Shown: positions 1 through 6,202 of the stretch, piece by piece | How the letters are laid out: each line of letters starts with the position of its first letter | Numbering within the stretch: the stretch's first letter is position 1 | NCBI GenBank assembly: GCA_044359525.1 | Contig: JBIKLY010000058.1 | Span: forward strand, 1-23,554 | Source: CAJBIL01 sp044359525 | GTDB lineage: Bacteria > Pseudomonadota > Gammaproteobacteria > Burkholderiales > Rhodocyclaceae | Length of the DNA: 23,554 bases | Direction: 5' to 3' | The notes under the pieces: generated by a model | Databases searched by the model: none | Told to the model about the DNA's origin: nothing | Seen by the model: only the letters and a program-made list of their open reading frames with translations | Program-made: the position numbers and the translations under genes

Positions 1-41
1 ACTACTCTCCATTGTATCTCTATCACCATCGCGAGGCATTT

Positions 42-500
42 ATGAGCGCACACACCATTGACACCGCCATGGCTCGTCGCATGGTCGAAGCCAGCGCCAT
101 CCGGGGCGCTTCCATCATCGGCCTGCCCGGCGGCTGGTCCGTCATGCTGAAACTCGGCATGACGGAAAAGCCGCTAGGGGTTCAGCGCACCGACAAGCCG
201 CGCACCTGGCGCAGCCTGGATACCTGTATGGACTATCTCAAGAACGAACTGCACATCGTTCGCATCGACATGCTCGACGCCAGCAACCACAGTGCCGGCG
301 ATGTGACCCGCAGTGCTCGTGCCGATTCGTCCGAGCGCATGAAGCGCACCCACGAAGCTGCCGCCTACGACAAATGGTTCCGCGCCCAGGTGCAGGAAGC
401 GATTGACGACCCGCGCCCCGCGATCACCCATGAACAAGTGATGAGCAAGGCGCAAGCACTGATCGATGCAAAGCGAAAAACGCATGCTGATCGCGCTTGA
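42..500 (+). CDS. Antitoxin-like protein of a ParE/RelE toxin-antitoxin pair
   Basis: A 152-residue soluble protein, probably the antitoxin partner of the ParE-like toxin that follows. The ATG at 42 is preferred over an in-frame TTG at 12 because GAGG lies about seven bases upstream of it. The N-terminal two thirds (about residues 10-85, with the Gly-rich GASIIGLPGGWSV stretch) resemble a small domain seen in plasmid stability proteins. The C-terminal third (KWFRAQVQEAIDDPRP ... HEQVMSKAQALID) looks like the toxin-binding tail of RelB/ParD-type antitoxins. The two-part reading is inference from sequence style; no classical ribbon-helix-helix is obvious. The last 17 bases overlap the toxin gene, typical of TA operons. 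Such pairs are common on plasmids and in genomic islands, which fits the repeat-rich surroundings. Confidence 0.7.
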   Translation: MSAHTIDTAMARRMVEASAIRGASIIGLPGGWSVMLKLGMTEKPLGVQRTDKPRTWRSLDTCMDYLKNELHIVRIDMLDASNHSAGDVTRSARADSSERMKRTHEAAAYDKWFRAQVQEAIDDPRPAITHEQVMSKAQALIDAKRKTHADRA

Positions 501-762
501 ATGGACGTCGCAGGCCGAAGGCGATTTGCTGGCAATCGTGGCCTACATCGCGGAGGAAAACCCGGACGCTGCCCAAGCGCTGAAAGACGAGATCGAGGCC
601 AAGGCTGGCCGGTTGCCGCAACATCCCAAACTTTACAAGCCGGGGCGCGTCAAGGGCACGCGGGAAATGGTGACTCGGCCTAACTATGTCGTTATTTATC
701 GGGAAACCCGCACCGAAGTTACCATTTTGCGAGTGCTGCACGCTGCTCGCCAGTGGCCGTAG
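484..762 (+). CDS. parE: ParE/RelE-family toxin
   Basis: A 92-residue basic protein of the RelE/ParE superfamily. Family features visible: an N-terminal beta strand followed by two helices (WTSQAEGDLLAIVAYIAEENPDAAQAL), then a strand-rich C-terminal half (GTREMVTRPNYVVIYRET ... ILRVLHAARQWP). The 'R(E/L)...YVVIYR ... V.ILRVLHAAR.WP' ending is characteristic of ParE toxins. ParE members poison DNA gyrase while RelE members cleave mRNA at the ribosome; the sequence alone does not prove which applies, though the ending favours ParE. The start at 484 overlaps the antitoxin gene by 17 bases; an in-frame ATG at 466 would give six extra residues. An inverted repeat begins three bases after the stop codon. 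Confidence 0.85.
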   Translation: MLIALEWTSQAEGDLLAIVAYIAEENPDAAQALKDEIEAKAGRLPQHPKLYKPGRVKGTREMVTRPNYVVIYRETRTEVTILRVLHAARQWP

Positions 763-764
763 CT

Positions 765-803
765 GGCTATTTTACCTTTTCGGGGCTTTGGGCAAAAATA
801 GCC
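765..803. terminator. Inverted repeat just after parE, possible terminator
   Basis: Nine-base perfect arms, GGCTATTTT (765-773) and AAAATAGCC (795-803), flank a 21-base loop three bases after the toxin stop codon. There is no T-run after the right arm, so it is only a candidate transcript-end structure. A second short palindrome, CAGCGC-AA-GCGCTG, follows at 810-823. Confidence 0.45.
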
Positions 804-860
804 CGGATCCAGCGCAAGCGCTGACTCCTCAAAACAAGTAATCGCATCTGGATACTTTAC

Positions 861-924
861 ACCCAACGCAGGCGCAGAGACGCGGAGGTAACGCAGAGAA
901 AAACAGGGTTTCTCTGCGTTGGGT
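861..924. repeat. Degenerate copy of the CGCAGAG palindromic repeat
   Basis: The outer arms ACCCAACGCA (861-870) and TGCGTTGGGT (915-924) are perfect complements, and ACGCAGAGAAA (891-901) pairs with TTTCTCTGCGT (909-919). Between them lie CGCAGAGA and CGCGGAGG units, matching the 8-base building block of the fuller copy at 14345-14442. This is the shortest and most decayed of three copies. The rest of the gap between parE and the next gene (763-965) shows no coding potential I can support. Confidence 0.7.
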
Positions 925-965
925 TTTGAAGTCAAATGCAGCCCCGGCAACGCGGCAAGGGCGGC

Positions 966-1961
966 CTATACGGCGAGGTCGACCTGCTGCAAGGTTCCCG
1001 TGCTACCGTCTTCGCGCAGATAGATGCCGCTGGCGCGCACCTCGCCGCGCAACCGGTTGTCGTCATCCTTCAGCGAAAACGGCGTTTCAGCCGACCCCAG
1101 GTAGAGCGCGCCGACACCCTTGTCCTTCAGGCCGACCATCCGCTCCTTGCCGTCGCCACCCGATGCCCAGACCCTGAGTTCGGCAAAAGCCGGGTCGGCT
1201 TCATCAATCCAGTGATTTCCGTCGCTATCGAGCTTTGCCAGGTCGGCAAAGCCATCGCCGCTGCGCGTGCCAAACAGTTCGCGGCCATCATTGATGCAAC
1301 CATCGCCGTTGCGGTCGATGGCCAGGAAACCACGGTTGCCGCTCAAACCGTGAATCGACTCGCGCTTGCCGTCGCCATCCAGATCAAAATCGAAACGTAC
1401 GCTGCCCAGCTCGGCGGCTTTGCCATCGAAATTGATCACCAGCGGGTCGCGCATTTCGACAACACCCTGATCAATCTGCTTGCGCTCGGAGCGAAAATCG
1501 CGGCACATGGCCAGATCAAGCCTGAAATCAATCGCCCGGCCATCGGCGGTTCGTACCTCGCCGCTCGCGGCAAACCGGCTGCGCTCGGACTCGTGAATGC
1601 TCTCGGTGAAGGTGCTTTCCCAGATCATCTCCCGGCTGCGCGGCGCACTATTTTTCGCCTTGCCGGCAGGCTCGGAATTTGGCGTGGCGACGACCCCGCT
1701 CATATCCGTCAGTTTTGCACGATGCTGACCGGAGATCAGCGCCAGCATCTCGGCGATCAATTGCTCGAGCATCAGGCAAATCCGCTCATCCCTCGCTGCT
1801 AAATTCGTTTGCTTTGTTTGCGGCAGCGCCGTTAGCGCCTGCGCTTCAGACGCGCCGTCCAGAACGCTGCGGAAGGAACATTGCATAGTAGTTTTTGTAC
1901 TGCACTCGCTTTCGAACTCGTGCTGGCCACCGAGAGTCACATTCGACGCTTCGATCTTCAT
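966..1961 (-). CDS. Orphan cytosolic protein with EF-hand-like calcium-binding loops
   Basis: A 331-residue protein of unknown function. The ATG at 1961 is chosen because AGGAG lies six bases upstream; a longer reading to 2036 has no such site. No signal peptide or membrane segment is seen. The N-terminal 110 residues are low in recognisable structure. The C-terminal half carries three Asp-rich loops of the DxDxDG type: DFDLDGDG (about 191-198), DRNGDG (216-221, followed by INDGRELFG) and DSDGNHWIDEADPAF (245-259). These are typical EF-hand or dockerin-like Ca2+ ligand patterns. The 'D.NGDG.I.DGRELFG' and 'D.DGN.WIDE.D..F..L..W' phrases recur in proteobacterial proteins annotated as calcium-binding or VCBS-type. 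Calcium binding is inferred from the motifs; the physiological role is unknown. The gene stands alone, flanked on both sides by palindromic repeats. Confidence 0.75.
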   Translation of the reverse strand: MKIEASNVTLGGQHEFESECSTKTTMQCSFRSVLDGASEAQALTALPQTKQTNLAARDERICLMLEQLIAEMLALISGQHRAKLTDMSGVVATPNSEPAGKAKNSAPRSREMIWESTFTESIHESERSRFAASGEVRTADGRAIDFRLDLAMCRDFRSERKQIDQGVVEMRDPLVINFDGKAAELGSVRFDFDLDGDGKRESIHGLSGNRGFLAIDRNGDGCINDGRELFGTRSGDGFADLAKLDSDGNHWIDEADPAFAELRVWASGGDGKERMVGLKDKGVGALYLGSAETPFSLKDDDNRLRGEVRASGIYLREDGSTGTLQQVDLAV

Positions 1962-2056
1962 TTTCCGCTCCTCGCTTGTTAAGGGAAACAAGCTGCCGCA
2001 AGGTGCGTGCCATGAGATTGATTGCCGACAAATCAACCTAGAAAGCTCAGTTATTC

Positions 2057-2213
2057 ACCGCAAAGGCGCAAAGAACGCAAAGGGCCGCAAAGAAAATCAA
2101 CGACTTAGCTAGGTTTTTCGCTCCAGGCATCAATCACCCTAAGGGTGAATAGCAAGCACGCGATAACCCTTTGTTTCCTTTGCGATCTTCGCGCCTTTGC
2201 GCCTTTGCGGTAA
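2057..2213. repeat. CGCAAAG-type long inverted repeat
   Basis: The left arm (2057-2095) is a run of CGCAAAG units with 1-3 base spacers after ACCG. The right arm (about 2168-2213) is the complementary CTTTGCG series ending in GCGGTAAGG. The central segment contains a perfect TCACCCT-A-AGGGTGA palindrome at 2134-2148. The architecture matches the 14345-14442 repeat, but the unit differs by one base (CAAAG instead of CAGAG). It lies between selD and the divergently placed upstream end of the EF-hand gene, so it could end the selD transcript; that role is inference. Confidence 0.8.
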
Positions 2214-2359
2214 GGTTTCTAGGTTTATTGGCAGGATCGGCGCAGCCGCAACCGGACTACGGATCACATCCCCGGTAACGCCGGTGGCCGCGCTTCAGCC
2301 GTCCGCGCGCCAACGGCGGCAAAGGCTGCGCGGTGGCGTGCTCAGTGGCAGCTGGAAAA
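2214..2359. other. Spacer between the repeat and the selD stop, no supported gene
   Basis: GC-rich non-repeat DNA. The plus strand is open without an ATG and could encode about 48 residues ending at a TGA inside the selD tail, but there is no start codon with a ribosome site and no recognisable family. It may be a decayed gene end. Confidence 0.3.
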
Positions 2360-3457
2360 TCAGCGGACCTTGACCTGCGGCTTGCCTTCGGCAATCTCGC
2401 CGATCACCGTCGCGTGATCGAATCCCTGCTGCAGGAAGATGGAGAGGACTTCGGTAACGACCTCGGGCGCACATGAAATCAGCAAGCCGCCACTGGTCTG
2501 GGGGTCGGTCAGCAACGCGCGCTCGGTATCACCGAAGCGCTTTTTATCGAGCAACACGTGCTTGCCGTAACCCGCCCAGTTGCGCTCCGAGGCCCCGGTG
2601 ACGCAGCCCTTCGCCGCGTATTCGAGCACATTCGGCAGCAGCGGCAACGCCGCGTAATCAATCGCGGCCGAAACATTGGAGCCCTTGCAGATCTCGACCA
2701 GATGGCCGAGCAGCCCGAAGCCGGTGACATCGGTCATCGCATGCACACCCTCGAGGCAGCCGAGTGCCGGACCCGGCGTATTGAGTTGCGTCGTCGTGGC
2801 AATCATCGCCGCATAGTCGTGCGCCGCCAGCAAGTCCTTCTTGAACGCGGCGCTGTAGATGCCGACCCCCAGCGCCTTGCCGAGAATCAGCTTGTCGCCG
2901 GGGCGCGCCCCGGCATTGCGCTTGACGTTGCCGGGATGGACCAGACCGATGGCCACCAGACCGTAGATCGGCTCGATCGAATCTATCGTGTGACCACCGG
3001 CAATCGGGATGCGCGCTTTGGCGCAGACCGACTCACCGCCTTCGAGAATACGCTTGATCGTCTCCAGCGGCAGGGTGTTGACCGGCATGCCGACAATCGC
3101 CAGCGCAAACAGCGGTACGCCGCCCATGGCATAGATATCGGAGATCGCATTGGTCGCCGCGATACGGCCGAAATCGTAGGGATCGTCGACGATCGGCATG
3201 AAGAAATCGGTCGTCGCGACAATCGCCTGATCGGCGTTGATCTGATAGACAGCGGCGTCGTCGGCGGTCTCGATGCCCACCAGGAGCTGTGGCGGCACCA
3301 GCGCTGGCGAGGTTTTGGCGAGAATCTGTTCGAGCACGCCGGGCGCAATCTTGCAGCCGCAACCACCGCCGTGTGCCAAATGGGTCAGCCGGATCGGATC
3401 GGGTGATACAAGCTCAGGCGCAACGATTTCCGGGGTTTCTGTCTTTTTCTTGCGCAT
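2360..3457 (-). CDS. selD: Selenide, water dikinase (selenophosphate synthetase), cysteine form
   Basis: SelD makes selenophosphate from selenide and ATP, the selenium donor for selenocysteine and for 2-selenouridine in tRNA. The 365-residue product aligns along its whole length with E. coli SelD in my recollection of that sequence. The catalytic loop LAHGGGCGCKIAPGVLEQIL has Cys33 (equivalent of E. coli Cys17) and Lys36 (equivalent of Lys20), so this is the Cys rather than the Sec version. Other family hallmarks: STTDFFMPIVDxPxDFGRIAATNAISDIYAMGG-like block (here ATTDFFMPIVDDPYDFGR), AGGHTIDSIEPIYGL, AMTDVTGFGLLGHL and TDPQTSGGLL. It lies 26 bp after the copZ-like gene and probably ends the copper transcript. 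No selA, selB or selU is visible in the window, so the selenium use of this organism must be encoded elsewhere. Confidence 0.96.
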   Translation of the reverse strand: MRKKKTETPEIVAPELVSPDPIRLTHLAHGGGCGCKIAPGVLEQILAKTSPALVPPQLLVGIETADDAAVYQINADQAIVATTDFFMPIVDDPYDFGRIAATNAISDIYAMGGVPLFALAIVGMPVNTLPLETIKRILEGGESVCAKARIPIAGGHTIDSIEPIYGLVAIGLVHPGNVKRNAGARPGDKLILGKALGVGIYSAAFKKDLLAAHDYAAMIATTTQLNTPGPALGCLEGVHAMTDVTGFGLLGHLVEICKGSNVSAAIDYAALPLLPNVLEYAAKGCVTGASERNWAGYGKHVLLDKKRFGDTERALLTDPQTSGGLLISCAPEVVTEVLSIFLQQGFDHATVIGEIAEGKPQVKVR

Positions 3458-3483
3458 AGGTTGGAATCGCTTTAGTAATTGTT

Positions 3484-3690
3484 TTAACGAAGGTCGAAAC
3501 CGGCGCCCTCAATGGCATCCTTGAACTGTGCGGGGCCGATTTTATCCGGATCATAGACCAGGGTCGCCTGCCCGCCTTCAAGCGAGACGTCAACCCGCTC
3601 GACGCCAGGCAGAGCCTGCAATACGCCGGTGAGACCATTGACGCATTTCTGACAGCTCATGCCGTCAACGCCAAGAACAATGTTCGCCAT
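3484..3690 (-). CDS. copZ: CopZ-like heavy-metal-associated copper chaperone
   Basis: A 68-residue single HMA domain with the metal site GMSCQKCVNGL (MxCxxC) in the first loop. It has the family length and beta-alpha-beta-beta-alpha-beta pattern, ending VYDPDKIGPAQFKDAIEGAGFDLR. The Cys pair binds Cu(I) and such proteins hand it to P-type ATPases in the cytosol. The start codon lies two bases after the stop of the PAS-GGDEF-EAL gene, with a GGAG ribosome site inside that gene's end. Its position two genes after copA supports copper over mercury or zinc, but metal specificity is not provable from sequence. The symbol is used in the functional sense. Confidence 0.88.
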   Translation of the reverse strand: MANIVLGVDGMSCQKCVNGLTGVLQALPGVERVDVSLEGGQATLVYDPDKIGPAQFKDAIEGAGFDLR

Positions 3691-3692
3691 AC

Positions 3693-6191
3693 TCAGACTC
3701 CGATCGTGAATTTTTGCTGCCGCAGGAGTTCGGCAAACTCGGCCGCCGGCAGCGGAACGCTGAAAAAATACCCTTGAACTTCATCGCATCCCTGACGCCG
3801 AAGCATTTCCAGCTGCTCGGCATGCTCCACGCCTTCGGCGATGACGTCGAGCCGCAGACTATGCCCCATGCTGATGACCGCCGAGGCAATCGCCCAGTCG
3901 TCCGGATCGGTGACGATATCGCGGACAAACGACTGATCGATTTTCAGGCGGTCGATCGGAAAACGCTTCAGATACGAAAGGCTGGAATAGCCCGTGCCAA
4001 AGTCATCAATGGCCAGCCGGATACCCATCGCCGATAGCCGGTGCAGGGCATCGACCGTGGCGTTGGCATCGCTCATGACAGTACCTTCGGTCAGTTCCAG
4101 TTCGAGCCACTCGGGTTCCAGCCCGGTTGCGGCGAGCACTTCACGCACGCTCTCTTCGAGCTTGCCGCCGCGAAACTGCACCGAAGAAATATTCACCGCG
4201 ATACAGATCGGCGGCAAACCGTCTGTTTGCCAGGCGTGATTCTGCCGGCAGGCTTCGCGCAGCACCCATTCACCAATGGGCCCGATCAGGCCGGACACCT
4301 CGGCCACCGGGATGAATCTGCCCGGCGAAACCATGCCGATCTCCGGATGCTTCCAGCGAATCAGCGCCTCGGCACCGACAATCGAACCGCTCGCCACGTC
4401 GATCTGCGGCTGATAATGCAAAACGAACTCGCCGCGCTCCAGTGCCTGGCGCATGCTGTTTTCAAGCACCAGCCGTTCCAGGGCAGCGACGTTCATTTCG
4501 CTGGCAAAGAACTGGTAGGCGTTTCGCCCGGATTCCTTGGCCCGGTACATCGCCGTATCGGCATGTTTGAGCAGCGACTCGAAATCCCTGCCGTCCTGCG
4601 GATAAAGACTGATTCCCATCGACGGCGTGACCGTCAGCTGGTGCTGCTCGATCTGATAGGGCTGCGCCACCGAGTCAATGATCTTGCGCGCCACAGCGCC
4701 GGCGCCTTCCAGCGTCGTTTCGGCGAGCAGTACGACAAACTCGTCGCCGCCCAGGCGGGCCACCGTATCCATGCGCCGCCCGCAGGCGACCAGACGTTGC
4801 GCCACCTCGGTCAACAACTGGTCGCCGGCAAAATGTCCAAGCGAATCGTTGATCGTTTTGAAATGGTCGAGATCGACAAACATCAAGGCGACCTGCTTGC
4901 TCTCGCGTTCAGCAGCGACCAGCGCCTGTTCGACCCGATCCTGCAGCAGGGTGCGGTTGGGCAGACGGGTCAGCGGATCGTAATAAGCCAGCTGGCGGAT
5001 ACTCTCTTGCGCGGCGTGTCGCTCGGAAATATCGGTTTCAATGCCAACGTAATTAAGCACTTCTCCGGCAGCACCATGATAAACGCTGACCGTCAGCCAG
5101 ACCGGGTATACCTCGCCGCTCTTGCGCCGGTTCCAGATTTCACCCTGCCAGTGATCTTCCCGCTCGATGGCCCGCCACATGCCGGCAAAAAACCCGGCGG
5201 GTTGACGCCCGGCGCCGAGAATACGGGGATTTTCTCCGATCACTTCCCCGGCGGGGAATCCGGTCATTGCCGAAAAGGCCGGGTTGACCGACACGATCCT
5301 GCCAGCCGCATCAGTGATGATGATGGCTTCCTGGCTGCTCTCGAAGACGCGCGCCGCCAGCTTCAATTCGGTTTCAACCTGCTTGCGCTGGCGAATATCG
5401 CGAAAGACGCCCTGGATCAGGCGGTGGCCGCTCGCCGTCTCGATCACGTTGCTGCTCGCCTCGACCACGATGGTGTCGCCATCAGCCGTCTGGATCATCA
5501 TTTCATCCGGGCCGCCGCCACCGGCCCGCACCTGCCGCACGAAATCCTCGTGGTAGCGCTGCGCCAATGCGGGCGGCAACACCGCCAGATGATTCAGGCC
5601 GATCAGCTCCTCGCGCGGGCGCAGAAAAAGCAGTTCGGCCTCGACGTTGGCATCGACGATCAAACCGGTCTCGACATCGGCCACCAGAATCGCATCCTGC
5701 GCGCCTTCAAAGAGCGCTGCATAGCGGTTACTGGTGTCTTTCAGCGCACGCTCCTGCTCACGATGCTGCGTAACCTCCACGGCAATACCGCAGGCGCTGA
5801 GCAGCCGCCCTGCCGCATCGGACAGCACGGTCATCGAATCGCTGTACCAGACGAAATCTCCGGCCGTATCGCGCAGGCGGTATTCAAGGCAAACCGATTG
5901 CGCACGGCCCGGCGCTGCAGCACACAATGCGGCAAGCTCAGAAAAATACCGCTCGCGGTCCGCTTCGCAGAAAAATTCACGCAGCAACTGGACTCCCCGC
6001 GCATGTAGCTCGTCCAGTGAAACACCAAGTTTCGTTGCCACGCGAGGGCTGATGAAGTCGTAACCGCCACGGACAAAATCGAGGCGATAAACAATGTGCT
6101 CGCTGGCCGAAAGCAGCTCGTCGAGCAACGGATTGCCTTCAATCAAGGGCAATCCGCTGCACTCATCCACCTTGCTGCCGGAACCGCTCAT
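3693..6191 (-). CDS. Cyclic-di-GMP enzyme with three PAS domains, GGDEF and EAL
   Basis: An 832-residue protein expected to make and/or degrade cyclic-di-GMP. The ATG at 6191 is chosen because AGGAGGGG lies just upstream; a GTG at 6206 is less likely. Domains: PAS about 30-145, PAS about 155-270, PAS/PAC about 280-395, GGDEF about 400-560, EAL about 575-830. The GGDEF site is intact (RLGGDEF, 479-485), and RRMD (472-475) five residues upstream fits the inhibitory RxxD site. The EAL domain keeps AEALIRWKHP (607-616), ELTEG, DDFGTGYSSLSYLK (about 729-742) and EGVE (about 786-789), so phosphodiesterase activity is plausible. There are no membrane segments, so it should be cytosolic; no haem or flavin ligand signature is clear. 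It lies 11 bp after copA and 2 bp before copZ, so it is probably co-transcribed with copper genes. Confidence 0.93.
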   Translation of the reverse strand: MSGSGSKVDECSGLPLIEGNPLLDELLSASEHIVYRLDFVRGGYDFISPRVATKLGVSLDELHARGVQLLREFFCEADRERYFSELAALCAAAPGRAQSVCLEYRLRDTAGDFVWYSDSMTVLSDAAGRLLSACGIAVEVTQHREQERALKDTSNRYAALFEGAQDAILVADVETGLIVDANVEAELLFLRPREELIGLNHLAVLPPALAQRYHEDFVRQVRAGGGGPDEMMIQTADGDTIVVEASSNVIETASGHRLIQGVFRDIRQRKQVETELKLAARVFESSQEAIIITDAAGRIVSVNPAFSAMTGFPAGEVIGENPRILGAGRQPAGFFAGMWRAIEREDHWQGEIWNRRKSGEVYPVWLTVSVYHGAAGEVLNYVGIETDISERHAAQESIRQLAYYDPLTRLPNRTLLQDRVEQALVAAERESKQVALMFVDLDHFKTINDSLGHFAGDQLLTEVAQRLVACGRRMDTVARLGGDEFVVLLAETTLEGAGAVARKIIDSVAQPYQIEQHQLTVTPSMGISLYPQDGRDFESLLKHADTAMYRAKESGRNAYQFFASEMNVAALERLVLENSMRQALERGEFVLHYQPQIDVASGSIVGAEALIRWKHPEIGMVSPGRFIPVAEVSGLIGPIGEWVLREACRQNHAWQTDGLPPICIAVNISSVQFRGGKLEESVREVLAATGLEPEWLELELTEGTVMSDANATVDALHRLSAMGIRLAIDDFGTGYSSLSYLKRFPIDRLKIDQSFVRDIVTDPDDWAIASAVISMGHSLRLDVIAEGVEHAEQLEMLRRQGCDEVQGYFFSVPLPAAEFAELLRQQKFTIGV

Positions 6192-6202
6192 TGCCCCTCC
6201 TG

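Noticed and set aside
861..924. CRISPR-like short repeats
   Set aside because: The units are 8 bases, palindromically arranged and without unique spacers of even length.
936..1802. A 288-codon open frame on the plus strand opposite the EF-hand gene
   Set aside because: The minus strand has a strong ribosome site and calcium-loop motifs; the plus frame has no ribosome site and no recognisable domain.
2018..2036. TTGAT and ATCAA half-sites upstream of the EF-hand gene, at first sight an FNR box
   Set aside because: The spacer is nine bases instead of four, which does not fit FNR-family dimer binding.
2558..3406. A long open frame on the plus strand inside selD
   Set aside because: Arg/His/Gln-rich shadow sequence fully contained within the well-supported selD.
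4041..6008. A 655-codon open frame on the plus strand opposite the PAS-GGDEF-EAL gene
   Set aside because: It is a codon-bias shadow of a GC-rich gene: the opposite strand carries clear PAS, GGDEF and EAL motifs, while this frame has no recognisable domain.
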